From contig NZ_FOKG01000013.1 in the NCBI RefSeq assembly GCF_900111885.1, forward strand, positions 1-64,000: a DNA stretch of 64,000 nt. The letters are read 5' to 3'. Shown piece by piece: positions 9,213 through 18,514 of this stretch. The stretch comes from Amycolatopsis marina. GTDB lineage: Bacteria > Actinomycetota > Actinomycetes > Mycobacteriales > Pseudonocardiaceae. Below the pieces are notes generated by a model. The model was not told where the DNA came from and did not search any database. It worked only from the letters and a program-made list of their open reading frames with translations. Both the position numbers and the translations under genes were made by a program. How positions within the stretch are numbered: the first letter of the stretch is position 1; the number at the start of each line of letters is the position of its first letter.

Positions 9213-10165
9213 GGCTGCACGGTACGCGGCTGCAACTGGTAGCCGGTCAACTCGTCCTCGCTGGCGGCCACGGTCATCGCGGTCTGGTCCCAGACGCCGT
9301 ACCGCGGGTTGATGCGCACGCCGAGTTCGTCGGCCAGCGGCTGCAACATCCGCAAGCCGACCTGGTAAAGCATCTGCGGGTCGGACTGCGCGGCGGCGTC
9401 CGAACCGGAGCCGGCGGCGCCGGAAACCGTCCGCTCCCGCACCAGCGCGACCAGCCAACCGGTCTGTTCCCTGCTGGGCTGGATGACCAGCACATCGCCT
9501 TCGTCAGCGCCGAACACGGCGCTCACGGCGAGTTCCGGACTGGCCTGCAACGCCTCCGCGAGGCTGAACCGCTCGTCCAGCACCTGGTGGCCACCCGACT
9601 GGATGATGGACGCGGCGTTGCCGGGATCGGCGGAGATCCGGCGGCCGAGATCGAGCGCCGCGTCCTCCGCGGTGGCGCCGGGGCTCTCGCTGCTGATCGT
9701 GGTGCCGATCAGGCTGACGGAGAGGCGGTCGACGTACTTCTGGCCGAGCTGCTGCAGCAACAGCTGGTCCCCCGCGACGTCGTCAAGCCGTTCCGGTTCC
9801 ACCCGGACGGCTCGTGCGGCGGCCTCGCGACCACCGCTGGAGTTGATCAGCTCCGCGATCTGCTGATCATCGGCCCGCAGGCCGTCGCGCTCCGCCGCGA
9901 CGGTGAGCAACTGGTGCACGACCCGGCTCTGCACGATCTTGCGCGACTCGATGTCGAACTTGCGCTGCTGCTTCGCCTGCTGCGCCTCCGGCACGTTGTC
10001 CAGCAGCCACTGGATCTCCTGCTGCACATCGTCGAGGGCGATGGAGCGATCGCCGACGATCGCGGCGGAGGTGGCCTGACTGGGCCCCGACCCGCAACCG
10101 GCGAGCACAAGAGCGGTGGCAACAGCGGTAAGCAGCACCCGAGGGCGGCCGATGATCCTCGTCAC
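9209..10165 (-). CDS. SurA N-terminal-domain lipoprotein
   Basis: 318 residues with a lipoprotein signal (RVLLTAVATALVLAGC, modified Cys at residue 24). A SurA-N-like segment follows (AAIVGDRSIALDDVQQEIQWLL...), and then mostly helical sequence. No parvulin PPIase domain is evident, so this would be a chaperone-like binder on the outer face of the membrane. Translationally coupled to mazG downstream. A DUF5753 remnant and one copy of the 18-bp palindrome lie upstream. Confidence 0.8.
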   Translation of the reverse strand: MTRIIGRPRVLLTAVATALVLAGCGSGPSQATSAAIVGDRSIALDDVQQEIQWLLDNVPEAQQAKQQRKFDIESRKIVQSRVVHQLLTVAAERDGLRADDQQIAELINSSGGREAAARAVRVEPERLDDVAGDQLLLQQLGQKYVDRLSVSLIGTTISSESPGATAEDAALDLGRRISADPGNAASIIQSGGHQVLDERFSLAEALQASPELAVSAVFGADEGDVLVIQPSREQTGWLVALVRERTVSGAAGSGSDAAAQSDPQMLYQVGLRMLQPLADELGVRINPRYGVWDQTAMTVAASEDELTGYQLQPRTVQP

Positions 10166-10231
10166 AAGCCTTACCCTCTCACAGCCCCACAGGGCAATCG
10201 CAAGACCGGGTAGTCACCGTTCGGCTCGTCG

Positions 10232-10249
10232 CACTTTCCCGGGAAAGTG
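10232..10249. repeat. 18-bp palindrome family, copy 1
   Basis: CACTTTCCCGGGAAAGTG, perfectly self-complementary and flanked by GC on the left and CG on the right. It sits 66 bp upstream of the lipoprotein start and is the only single copy of the 12 in this window. Confidence 0.95.
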
Positions 10250-10310
10250 CGACGGGGTCGGCACGGCCGTACTCGAGTGCCAGGCGGGCAAGCCAGTCCC
10301 TGGAGTCGGC

Positions 10311-10511
10311 CTGTTCGTGCATTACTCGCGGCCCGCCCACCACGCCGCGCAGCGCGTGTTCATGGACGAACACCCGGAAGCGGGGTGGCAAGCGGCGACG
10401 CAGGACTCGCTGGCGTTGCAGGCGGGCGCGCACGAGCAACTCGAAGCGGTCCTCGCGTACTCGCCCGCCCCACCGCAGCAGTTCCCGAACATAGGTCTCC
10501 GATTGCAGCAG
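10311..10511 (-). pseudogene. Remnant of an XRE/DUF5753 regulator
   Basis: Reading 10511 downward gives LLQSETYVRELLRWGGRVRE, then LVRARLQRQRVLRRRLPPRF and VFVHEHALRGVVGGPRVMHEQ. This matches the middle of the DUF5753 (Scr1-like) ligand domain that normally follows a helix-turn-helix in actinobacterial XRE regulators (PGLLQTxxYARALL, then RxxRQxxLRR, then EAALRxxVG...MxxQ). A TGA stands at 10514-10512 exactly where the family's PG precedes LLQ. There is no HTH domain, and after MHEQ the similarity fades before the frame runs through the palindromic repeat. I read it as a decayed gene fragment, not an expressed protein. Confidence 0.7.
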
Positions 10512-10591
10512 TCAGTGCGGCCACCGCCCCTGCGCTGTCCCGCATTCACTACATCGGATGCTGGTTTGCCACGGGGGCAAGGCGGACAATG

Positions 10592-11185
10592 TCAGCCGAT
10601 CCGCAGCCCCATGGAGGTGGCGAGCACGAGCGCCTGCTCCGGGTCGATCAGCGCGCCGGTGAGTTCCGCGTGATACGGATCGAGCGCCTCGATGTTGCTG
10701 CCTCGCAGATCTGCCTTGGTGAACTTCGCGCTGTGTAGCTGCGCACCGGACAGGTCCACGGTGGCGAACGCCGCCTCGGCGCAGTTCGCCCCCGTCAGGT
10801 CGGCCTCCCGCATCCGCACCCCGTGGAAGCCGCACCGGCGCAGGTCGGCCCCCGGCAGTCCGACGAACGACCAGTCCCCTCCGGTGACCCGCATCGGCCG
10901 CAGCTCCGACTCCTGGAACCGGCTGCCCACCAGTTTGCAGCCCTCGAACTCGGTGTCGAAGAAATTGCACCGGGTGAAATCGCAGCTCGTGAACGCGGTG
11001 TCGAAGTGCCTGGATGCGTTGAACCAGGCGTTGCCGAAGGAGCACTCGTTGAAGACCACACCCCGCGTCGTGGCCTCGGTGAAGTCGACCTCACTGAACG
11101 TGCAGCGCTGATAGCTGCGGCCGGACCACTCCTCGCCGTACCAGTCGTCCCGGGTGAAACTTTCGTCCTCGATCAGCTCGGTCAC
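10592..11185 (-). CDS. Pentapeptide-repeat protein
   Basis: 197 residues made largely of A(D/N)LxX-type five-residue steps (CTFSEVDFTEATTRGVVF, TSCDFTRCNFFDTEFEGC, ADLTGANCAEAAFATVDLSG), predicting a right-handed quadrilateral beta helix. It resembles the MfpA/Qnr-like shape, but topoisomerase protection is not shown. No signal peptide, so cytoplasmic. Starts at GTG 11185 on the same strand as mfd, 72 bp downstream of it with a three-unit repeat in between. A role linked to DNA damage is only suggested by that position. Confidence 0.88.
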   Translation of the reverse strand: MTELIEDESFTRDDWYGEEWSGRSYQRCTFSEVDFTEATTRGVVFNECSFGNAWFNASRHFDTAFTSCDFTRCNFFDTEFEGCKLVGSRFQESELRPMRVTGGDWSFVGLPGADLRRCGFHGVRMREADLTGANCAEAAFATVDLSGAQLHSAKFTKADLRGSNIEALDPYHAELTGALIDPEQALVLATSMGLRIG

Positions 11186-11202
11186 CCCGGGAGGCTAGCC
11201 CC

Positions 11203-11265
11203 CGGAACTGCCAAGTCAGCCGCCGGAACTGCGAACTCGAGCTCCGGAACTGCCAAGTCAGGCGG
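11203..11265. repeat. Three units of a 21-bp repeat after the mfd stop codon
   Basis: The 15-mer CGGAACTGCCAAGTC starts at 11203 and 11245, with a variant (CGGAACTGCGAACTC) at 11224, giving an exact 21-bp period. On the minus strand the mfd stop codon TGA is the first three bases of the first unit met (TGACTTGGCAGTTCCGG). A second array of the same motif lies at 47657-47713. Confidence 0.9.
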
Positions 11266-14200
11266 GAGTGGGGGCTGGTTGGCGGGTGAGGGCCTGGAGG
11301 AGTTGGGTGCACCAGGCTAGGAGGGCCTCGTCGCGCAGGGGTGGGGCGCCTATTCGACCGCCTGCTGCGCCTTCCGTGGGCTTGGGCACCGAGACGGTGT
11401 TGGTGACCGCCTTGTAGACCGCCTTGGGGTACAGCCGCTTGAGCTTGACCAGCTGCGAGTCGGCCAGCGGCAAGGGCGCGAACCGGATGGTGTTGCCCTG
11501 CGCCGTCACCTCGGTCACCCCGGCCGCCCTGCAGGCGTGCCGGAAGTTCGCCACCGCCAGCAGCCTGCGCACCGAGGCCGGTGGCTGACCGTAGCGGTCG
11601 ATCAGCTCGTCCAGCACCGCATCGAGGCCATCGGCGTCCGGCGCGGCCGCGATCTTGCGGTAGGCCTCCAGCCGCAACCGCTCGCCGGGCACGTAGTCGT
11701 GCGGAATGTGCGCATCGATCGGCAGGTCCACCCGCACCTCGGCAGGAGCCTCTTCCTCCTCACCGGTGCCCGCGCCCGCATGCTTGCGGAAGGCGTCGAC
11801 GGCCTCCCCGACCAGCCGGACGTACAGATCGAAGCCGACACCGGCGATGTGCCCCGACTGCTCCGCACCGAGGATGTTGCCCGCGCCGCGGATCTCGAGG
11901 TCCTTCATCGCGACCGCCATGCCGGAGCCGAGTTCGGTGTTCTGCGCGATCGTGGCGAGCCGGTCGTGCGCGGTCTCGGTGAGCGGGGCCTCGGGCGGGT
12001 AGAGGAAGTACGCGTATCCGCGCTCCCTGCCACGCCCGACGCGGCCGCGCAGCTGGTGCAGCTGCGCCAGCCCGAGCATGTCGCCTCGCTCCACGATCAG
12101 CGTGTTCGCGTTGGAGATGTCCAGTCCGGTCTCCACGATCGTCGTGCACACCAGCACGTCGTACTCGCGCTCCCAGAACCCCTCGATGATCTGCTCGAGC
12201 TTGTGCTCGTTCATCTGCCCGTGCGCGGTGACGATCCGCGCGTCCGGGACCAGCTCGCGTAACCGTTTCGCGGCCTTCTCGATCGACGAAACCCGGTTGT
12301 GCACGTAGAAGACCTGACCGTCGCGCAGCAGCTCACGCCGGATCGCCGCACCCACCTGCTTGTCGTCATAGGCACCGACGTAGGTCAGGATCGGGTGCCG
12401 GTCCTCCGGTGGGGTCAGGATCGTGGACATCTCGCGAATGCCGGCGAGACTCATCTCCAGGGTCCTCGGGATGGGTGTCGCCGACATGGTGAGCACATCG
12501 ACGTGCGTCCGCAACGCCTTGATGTGCTCCTTGTGCTCGACGCCGAACCGCTGTTCCTCGTCCACGATGATCAGTCCGAGGTCCTTGTACCGGACGCCCG
12601 TCTGCAGCAGGCGGTGCGTACCGATCACGATGTCGACCTCGCCGCTCGAGAGCCCTTCCATCGTCTGCTCGGCCTCGTGCGGATCGGTGAACCGCGACAT
12701 CCCCTTGATCTTCACCGGGAACGCGCGCATCCGCTCGATGAAGGTGCTCAGATGCTGCTGCGCGAGCAGCGTCGTCGGGACCAGCACCACGACCTGCTTG
12801 CCGTCCTGCACGGCCTTGAACGCTGCCCGCACAGCGATCTCGGTCTTGCCGTAGCCGACATCGCCGCAGATGACCCGGTCCATCGGAACGCTGCGTTCCA
12901 TATCGGACTTGACCTCGTCGATCGCGGCCAGCTGGTCACCGGTCTCGACGAACGGGAAGGCGTCCTCCAGCTCTGCCTGCCAGGGCGAGTCCGGCCCGAA
13001 AGCGTGGCCGGGAGCGGCCTGCCGCGCGGCGTAGAGCTGTACCAGCTCCGCCGCGATCTCCTTGACCGCCTTGCGCGCCTTTGCCTTGGTGTTCTTCCAG
13101 TCCGACCCACCGAGCCGGTTCAGGGTCGGCAGCTCACCACCGACGTAGCGAGAGACCTCGTCGAGCTGGTCGGTCGGGACGAACAACCGGTCACCGGGGT
13201 GGCCGCGTTTGGACGAGGCGTACTCCAGCAGCAGGTACTCGCGCGTGGCACCGCCGACGGTGCGCTGCACCATCTCCACGAACCGGCCGATGCCGTGCTG
13301 GTTGTGCACCACGTAGTCGCCGGACTTGAGCGCGACCGGATCCACTCCGCCGCGCCGCCGGGACGGCATCTTCGTGTTGAGGTCCCTTGTGGACTGCCCA
13401 GCCGAGGCGCCGCGTCCGGTCAGATCGGACTCGCTCAGGACCACCAGCGCGAGTTCCGGCGCCGTGAAACCGTCGGTGAGCCCGCCGCAGGTCACGGTGA
13501 CCATTCCGCTGCGTGGTGGCTCGGTGATGCCATCGGCGGACAGCGTCGTCGGCACCTCGGCCGCGCTGAGCTGTTCCACGGCACGCGTTGCGGTACCCGC
13601 GGCCGGCATCACCAGCACCGCGGCGCCGCCCGCCGCCGCGTGCGCCCGCAGATCCGTGGTCGCACGCTCGAACTCACCGCGGTACCCGGGAACGCCGTCG
13701 ATGGAAACCCGGTAGACGTCGCCCTCACTGGTCAGCTGGGACAGCGTCCACCACGACCTGCCGGTGTCGCGGGCGTGCCGCCCGATCTCCTCGAGGTCAC
13801 GGTAGGCCGAGGCGCCGAGGTCGATCGGCGCCCTGCCGCCTGCCGCCGCGACCGACCACGAAGCCTCGAGGAACTCCTGCCCGGTGCGCACGAGGTCGTG
13901 CGCCCTGGCCCGGATCTTCTCCGGATCTGCCAGCAGGACGTGGGTGCCCTCCGGCATCGCGTCGGTGAGCAGCTCCAGCTCGCCCTCGCAGAGCACCGGG
14001 ATCAGGGCTTCCATGCCCTCGCAGGGAATGCCGTCGGCGAGCTTGGTGAGCATCTCCGCCAGCGCCGCGTCGGAGGCATGGGTCTCCGCCAGTTCCCTCG
14101 CCCGCTCCTTGACCTGGCCGGTGAGCAGCAGCTCGCGACAGGGTGGCGCGATCACCTCCTGGATCTCCCCCGGCAACGACCGCTGGTCGGCGACCGCGAA

Positions 14201-14854
14201 CGCGCGGATCTCGCTGACCTCGTCGCCCCAGAACTCGATTCGGCACGGGTGCTCGGCAGTGGGGCCGAAGACGTCGAGGATGCCGCCGCGAACGGCGAAC
14301 TCGCCGCGCTTCTCCACCATGTCCACACGCGAGTAGGCCAGCTCGACCAGGCGCTCCAGTACGCCCTCGAACTGCTGTTCCTCACCGACCCGCAGCTCGA
14401 TCGGCGCGAGCGAGCCGAGGCCGGGCGCCATCGGTTGGATCAGGCTGCGGACCGTGGACACGACCACGCGCAGGCCGCCGTGGTGCGGTTGGGTGAGCCG
14501 GTGCAGCACCTCCATCCGTCTGCCGACGGTGTCGGCGCGCGGGGAGAGCCGCTCGTGTGGCAGCGTCTCCCAGGAAGGGAAGTCCACTACCGCGTCGGCC
14601 CCCAGCAGGCTGACCAGGGCAGCGGTCAGCTCGTCGGCCTCCCTGCCGGTCGCGGTGACCGCGAGCACCGGGCGGTCGGCACCCCCTGCGCTCTCCGGCG
14701 CGGCCAGTGCGGCCGCGACGAGCTGGCGGGTGGCCGTGGCCCCCTCGAGCTCCAGGTGAGGTGCGCCGACGCGCTCCACGACACCGCGCAGCGCGGGATC
14801 GGGCAACACCGCGGACAACAGTCCGGACAGGCAAGCAGGGCTGGTCATGGTCAC
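11258..14854 (-). CDS. mfd: Transcription-repair coupling factor
   Basis: About 1,198 residues, the usual length. Mfd displaces RNA polymerase stalled at lesions and recruits UvrA. In order: the UvrB-like N-terminal domains (SFPSWETLPHERLSPR-type segment, RGGILDVFGPTAEHPCRIEFWGDE), the RNAP-interacting domain (LKSGDYVVHNQHGIGRFV), the two RecG-like motor domains with Walker A GDVGYGKTEIA, the DEEQRFGVEHKE box and QLRGRVGRG, and the C-terminal TRCF domain. GTG 14854 has AAGGGG eight bases upstream; TTG 14857 and ATG 14848 are alternatives. The large frame on the opposite strand is a GC-bias shadow. Confidence 0.97.
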   Translation of the reverse strand: MTMTSPACLSGLLSAVLPDPALRGVVERVGAPHLELEGATATRQLVAAALAAPESAGGADRPVLAVTATGREADELTAALVSLLGADAVVDFPSWETLPHERLSPRADTVGRRMEVLHRLTQPHHGGLRVVVSTVRSLIQPMAPGLGSLAPIELRVGEEQQFEGVLERLVELAYSRVDMVEKRGEFAVRGGILDVFGPTAEHPCRIEFWGDEVSEIRAFAVADQRSLPGEIQEVIAPPCRELLLTGQVKERARELAETHASDAALAEMLTKLADGIPCEGMEALIPVLCEGELELLTDAMPEGTHVLLADPEKIRARAHDLVRTGQEFLEASWSVAAAGGRAPIDLGASAYRDLEEIGRHARDTGRSWWTLSQLTSEGDVYRVSIDGVPGYRGEFERATTDLRAHAAAGGAAVLVMPAAGTATRAVEQLSAAEVPTTLSADGITEPPRSGMVTVTCGGLTDGFTAPELALVVLSESDLTGRGASAGQSTRDLNTKMPSRRRGGVDPVALKSGDYVVHNQHGIGRFVEMVQRTVGGATREYLLLEYASSKRGHPGDRLFVPTDQLDEVSRYVGGELPTLNRLGGSDWKNTKAKARKAVKEIAAELVQLYAARQAAPGHAFGPDSPWQAELEDAFPFVETGDQLAAIDEVKSDMERSVPMDRVICGDVGYGKTEIAVRAAFKAVQDGKQVVVLVPTTLLAQQHLSTFIERMRAFPVKIKGMSRFTDPHEAEQTMEGLSSGEVDIVIGTHRLLQTGVRYKDLGLIIVDEEQRFGVEHKEHIKALRTHVDVLTMSATPIPRTLEMSLAGIREMSTILTPPEDRHPILTYVGAYDDKQVGAAIRRELLRDGQVFYVHNRVSSIEKAAKRLRELVPDARIVTAHGQMNEHKLEQIIEGFWEREYDVLVCTTIVETGLDISNANTLIVERGDMLGLAQLHQLRGRVGRGRERGYAYFLYPPEAPLTETAHDRLATIAQNTELGSGMAVAMKDLEIRGAGNILGAEQSGHIAGVGFDLYVRLVGEAVDAFRKHAGAGTGEEEEAPAEVRVDLPIDAHIPHDYVPGERLRLEAYRKIAAAPDADGLDAVLDELIDRYGQPPASVRRLLAVANFRHACRAAGVTEVTAQGNTIRFAPLPLADSQLVKLKRLYPKAVYKAVTNTVSVPKPTEGAAGGRIGAPPLRDEALLAWCTQLLQALTRQPAPTPA

Positions 14855-14996
14855 CAAGGGTTCCCCTTACACACGGACATACCCCTTCCCTGGACCAGCG
14901 GGGTAAGGGGTCTGACCCCAGGGTACGTGCGCACCCGAACGTCGTGTCCGCAGGTCTCATACGGCGATCAGACGCGGATGAGGGAATGCTGGCCCC

Positions 14997-16193
14997 ATGC
15001 GTGCACGAAAAGCCGGAATCGCGACGCTTCTCCCCCTTGCCGCACTCGGGGTCTCCTGCGGCAGTGCCCAGCCGCAGGATCTGCCCGGCCCCGCGCCCGC
15101 GACGAGCAGCGTGGCGACGGCGCTGAAGGTGGAGGAGGTGGCGGGCGGTCTCGAACACGGATGGGACGCCGGGTTCCTGCCCAGCGGCGAGGTACTCGTC
15201 CCGCAACGCCCCGGCCGGATCGCGCTGGTCTCCGGGACCACGCCCGGCTCAGCCGTCACGGAGGTCCAGGCGGACCTCGCCGACGTGTACGCGCGGGGCG
15301 AGGGCGGTCTGATGGGGCTCGTGGTGCATCCCGACTTCGCCGAGACCCGCCGGTTCACCACCTGCCAGACCCACCAGGAGAACGGCCAGCCGGTGGACGT
15401 GCGGCTGGTGACCTGGACACTGTCGCAGGACGGGAGCAGCGCGGAGCGCGGCGCCGACCTGTTGACCGGCCTGCCGCTCAACTCCAGCGGACGGCACTCG
15501 GGCTGCCGCCCCGCGATCGGCCCGCAAGGGGAGCTGCTCGTCGGCACCGGCGACTCCGCCGCGGCGCCGGTGCCGCAGGACCGGAGCAGCCTCGGCGGCA
15601 AGGTGCTGCGGATCGATCTGGAGACGGGCGCGGCACTGCCGGACAACCCGTTCGCCGACTCACAGGACCCCGCCGAACAGCGCGTCTACAGCTACGGTCA
15701 CCGCAATATCCAGGGAATGGCCGTACGACCGGGGAACGGTCAGATCTTCGCCGCCGAGCACGGCCCGTCCGTGGACGACGAGGTCAACGTGATCCGGCCC
15801 GGCGGCAACTACGGCTGGGACCCCTCCCGTGGTGGCACCGAGGAGTCCTATGACGAGAGCGTCCCGATGACCGACACCGAACGGTTCCCGGACGCCGTTC
15901 GTCCAGTGTGGACATCCGGGAGCATCACCGAGGCGATCTGTGGCGCCGCCTTCGTCTCCGGTGGGCAGTGGGGCGGCCTGGACGGTGCGCTCGCCGTCGT
16001 GGCGCTGAAGGGGCAGAAGATGCTGCTGCTCACGCTGGACGAGTCCGGCGAGGTGACCGAGGTGACGCTACCACCCGAACTGGAGGACTACGGCAGGTTG
16101 CGCTCCGTACGCAGCGGCCCCGACGGCGCGCTCTACGTCACCACGTCCAACGGCGGCGACGACAAGCTGCTGCGCGTAACCCCCACTCCCTGA
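14997..16193 (+). CDS. PQQ-dependent sugar dehydrogenase (GSDH family) lipoprotein
   Basis: 398 residues. A lipoprotein signal ends in LGVSC (Cys 21). The rest is the glucose/sorbosone dehydrogenase six-bladed beta propeller: GWDAGFLPSGEVLVPQRPGR, GGLMGLVVHPDF, SGRHSGCRPAIGPQGELLVGTGD, VYSYGHRNIQGMAVRP and EVNVIRPGGNYGWD. The HRN and NYGW segments are family hallmarks. It would oxidise sugars at the outer face of the membrane using PQQ; no PQQ synthesis genes are in the window. Followed by two 18-bp palindromes and the TlpA/CcdA pair. Confidence 0.88.
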   Translation: MRARKAGIATLLPLAALGVSCGSAQPQDLPGPAPATSSVATALKVEEVAGGLEHGWDAGFLPSGEVLVPQRPGRIALVSGTTPGSAVTEVQADLADVYARGEGGLMGLVVHPDFAETRRFTTCQTHQENGQPVDVRLVTWTLSQDGSSAERGADLLTGLPLNSSGRHSGCRPAIGPQGELLVGTGDSAAAPVPQDRSSLGGKVLRIDLETGAALPDNPFADSQDPAEQRVYSYGHRNIQGMAVRPGNGQIFAAEHGPSVDDEVNVIRPGGNYGWDPSRGGTEESYDESVPMTDTERFPDAVRPVWTSGSITEAICGAAFVSGGQWGGLDGALAVVALKGQKMLLLTLDESGEVTEVTLPPELEDYGRLRSVRSGPDGALYVTTSNGGDDKLLRVTPTP

Positions 16194-16207
16194 CCCACCG
16201 GCTCCCG

Positions 16208-16258
16208 CACTTTCCCGGGAAAGTGTCGGAGGCGGGGTCGCACTTTCCCGGGAAAGTG
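16208..16258. repeat. 18-bp palindrome family, copies 2 and 3
   Basis: Identical copies at 16208-16225 and 16241-16258, 33 bp apart start to start. The first begins 14 bases after the sugar-dehydrogenase stop codon. Confidence 0.95.
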
Positions 16259-16352
16259 CGGGACGGGATGTCATCGGTCTGTAAGACGTCGGGGGGCATT
16301 TGGGACGTGGGAATGCGTCAGGATGGGCGCACCAGCTCACAGGAGGTCATCG

Positions 16353-16949
16353 ATGGTCGGGGTTCGTTCCTTCGGCAGCGCGTTCAGCGGGATCGCGCTC
16401 GCCGCGGCAGTGGTCATGACGCTCGCCGGGTGCGGGGGTGAACCGGCCACCACGGACGATCCTGCCGCGAGCGCTCCCGGCACCACCGCCGTCACGACCC
16501 CGGCCGGATCCGCCGAACCCGCGGAGCCGAGCGAGCAGCCCGCCACCGTGGCGGAGGAGCTGAACTTCACCGCAACCACTCTCGACGGTGAGCCGTTCTC
16601 CGGGGCGAGCCTGGCCGGCAAGCCCGCGGTCCTCTGGTTCTGGGCGCCGTGGTGCCCGAACTGCCGCGCGGAGGCCCCCTCGGTCGCGAAGGCGGCCGAC
16701 GCCAACTCCGTCACGTTCGTCGGCGTCGCCGCCCAGGACGGTCCCGACGCCATGCGCGATTTCGTGGACCAGTACGGCGTCGGCAACTTCCAGCACCTCG
16801 AGGACGAGAACGCCGACATCTGGCGGCGTTTCGGCATCACCTACCAGCCCGCGTACGCCTTCGTCAGTGCGGACGGCACGGTGGATGTCGTCAAGGACCG
16901 TCTGTCCGAAGAAGACCTGAACTCCCGCGTCGAGCAGCTCGGCTCCTGA
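16353..16949 (+). CDS. TlpA-like thiol-disulfide oxidoreductase lipoprotein
   Basis: 198 residues. ATG 16353 has AGGAGG eight bases upstream. A lipoprotein signal ends in TLAGC (Cys 27) and is followed by a Thr/Pro/Ala-rich linker. A thioredoxin-fold domain then carries VLWFWAPWCPNCRAEAP, with the CxxC pair near residues 100 and 103 and the cis-Pro region ITYQPAYAFV. It reduces or oxidises exported protein thiols outside the membrane. The ccdA gene starts four bases downstream, so its reductant is almost certainly delivered by CcdA. Resembles mycobacterial DsbF/MPT53-type proteins. Confidence 0.92.
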   Translation: MVGVRSFGSAFSGIALAAAVVMTLAGCGGEPATTDDPAASAPGTTAVTTPAGSAEPAEPSEQPATVAEELNFTATTLDGEPFSGASLAGKPAVLWFWAPWCPNCRAEAPSVAKAADANSVTFVGVAAQDGPDAMRDFVDQYGVGNFQHLEDENADIWRRFGITYQPAYAFVSADGTVDVVKDRLSEEDLNSRVEQLGS

Positions 16950-16953
16950 CGCG

Positions 16954-17826
16954 ATGGACGTCGAGACACTCGGCTTCGCGCTCGCCGCTGGCATGGTGGC
17001 CAGCGTGAACCCGTGCGGGTTCGCGATGCTGCCCGCCTACCTGACCCTCGTCGTGACCGGCACGACGGAGACCACCGGCACGTCGAAGGCCACGGCCGTC
17101 GGCAGGGCGCTCGTCGCGACGGCCGTCATGGCCACCGGCTTTCTGGTCGTGTTCGGCGCTTTCGGGCTCGTCGTGGCCCCACTGGCCAGTTCCGTGCAGG
17201 AGTACCTGCCCGCGGTGACCGTGGTGATCGGCGTGGCGATGCTCGCGCTGGGCGCGTGGATGCTGGCGGGCAGGGAGATCACCCTGCTACTACCGAAACC
17301 GTCGAAGGGCGCGCCGACCGGCAGGCTCGGCTCGATGTTCGGTTACGGCTTCGCCTACGCCATCGCGTCCCTGTCCTGCACCGTCGGCCCGTTCCTTGCG
17401 GTCACCAGCACGACCTTCCGCGGCGGTTCACCACTGGAGGGAGTCGTCGCATACCTGGCGTACGGCGCGGGCATGGCACTGGTGGTCGGGGTGCTGGCCG
17501 TCGCCGTGGCGCTGGCCGGAAGTGCCGCCACGCGGAGCACGCGCCGGATCCTGCCCTACGTCAACCGCATCGGCGGTGCGCTGCTGGTGCTCGCGGGGCT
17601 CTACGTCGGCTACTACGGCGCCTACGAACTGCGTCTGTTCCACGGTGGTGGCTCCGCCGACGACCCGGTCGTGAACGCCGCGGGCGAGATCCAGTCCGTG
17701 CTCGCGGCGTGGGTGGACGGCATCGGGGCCGTCCCGTTGCTGATCGCGCTGGCTGCCCTCGTGCTGCTGGGCTTGGGAATCAACAGGCGGCGCAGCCGGA
17801 AACGCAAGGCGGAGCGCGTCAGCTGA
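16954..17826 (+). CDS. CcdA/DsbD-like membrane thiol-electron carrier
   Basis: 290 residues with about seven membrane spans. It carries the two conserved intramembrane Cys in the expected places: VNPCGFAMLPAYL near residue 21 and LSCTVGPFL near residue 143. Moves electrons from cytoplasmic thioredoxin to exported thiol proteins, here the TlpA-like lipoprotein encoded immediately upstream. Ends in a basic cytoplasmic tail. Its stop overlaps the end of the convergent tetR by eight bases. Confidence 0.93.
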   Translation: MDVETLGFALAAGMVASVNPCGFAMLPAYLTLVVTGTTETTGTSKATAVGRALVATAVMATGFLVVFGAFGLVVAPLASSVQEYLPAVTVVIGVAMLALGAWMLAGREITLLLPKPSKGAPTGRLGSMFGYGFAYAIASLSCTVGPFLAVTSTTFRGGSPLEGVVAYLAYGAGMALVVGVLAVAVALAGSAATRSTRRILPYVNRIGGALLVLAGLYVGYYGAYELRLFHGGGSADDPVVNAAGEIQSVLAAWVDGIGAVPLLIALAALVLLGLGINRRRSRKRKAERVS

Positions 17827-18490
17827 GCTGCAGCTTCGGCTTGTGCTCCAGGTGGGAAAGGCCGTTCCACGCCAGGTTCACCAAATGCGCGGCGACCTCG
17901 TCCCGCTTGGGCTTGCGCGCGTCCAGCCACCACTGACCGGTGAGCGCGACCATCCCGACCAGCGCCTGCGCGTACAGCGCGGAGAGCTTGTCGTCGTAGC
18001 CGCGGGCGGTGAACTGCTGGCCGAGGATGTGCTCGACCTGGCTGGCGATGTCGTTGAGCACCGTCGAGAAGGTGCCCCCGGCACTGGCGACCGGCGAATC
18101 CCTCACCAGGATCCGGAAACCGTCGTGCGACTCCTCGACATAGCTCAGCAGCGCGGTCGCCGCCTGCTCCAGCATCACCTTCGGGTGCCCACCGTGCAAA
18201 GTGGACACCATCTGGTCGAGCAGCAGCTGCGTCTCCCGGTCGACGACTACGGCGTAGATGCCCTCCTTGCCACCGAAGTGCTCGTACACCACGGGCTTGG
18301 ACACGTTGGCGCGGTGCGCGATCTCCTCGACCGAGGTGCCGTCGAATCCCTTTTCCGCGAAAAGTGCGCGGGCAACGTTGAGCAGTTGCTGCCTGCGCTC
18401 GGTCCCGGTCATCCGCACACGGGTCACCGGGGCGCCTGGTCGCACCCCGGTGATCGCCGCATCACGCTTAGCCCGCCGTCTCGCCGCCAC
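17819..18490 (-). CDS. TetR family regulator
   Basis: 223 residues from GTG 18490; ATG 18412 or GTG 18427 would give a more usual N-terminus. The HTH is clear: RALFAEKGFDGTSVEEIAHR then VSKPVVYEHFGGKEGIYAVVV. The rest is a helical ligand domain. Position between mfd and glmU matches the place of mycobacterial Rv1019. It lies 24 bp downstream of the desaturase on the same strand, so the two probably form one unit controlled by the palindrome at 19528. Ligand unknown; acyl-CoA is a reasonable guess given the partner gene. Confidence 0.9.
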   Translation of the reverse strand: MAARRRAKRDAAITGVRPGAPVTRVRMTGTERRQQLLNVARALFAEKGFDGTSVEEIAHRANVSKPVVYEHFGGKEGIYAVVVDRETQLLLDQMVSTLHGGHPKVMLEQAATALLSYVEESHDGFRILVRDSPVASAGGTFSTVLNDIASQVEHILGQQFTARGYDDKLSALYAQALVGMVALTGQWWLDARKPKRDEVAAHLVNLAWNGLSHLEHKPKLQLS

Positions 18491-18514
18491 ACGCTCGAGG
18501 GTAAACCCCGTGCG

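Noticed and set aside
11203..11265. CRISPR array at the 21-bp repeats
   Set aside because: Units are 15 bp with 6-bp spacers and only three copies; no cas genes anywhere in the window.
12299..15853. 1,184-codon open frame opposite mfd
   Set aside because: Product is Arg/Gly/His-rich low-information sequence typical of antisense frames in high-GC genomes; mfd on the other strand has full-length family motifs.
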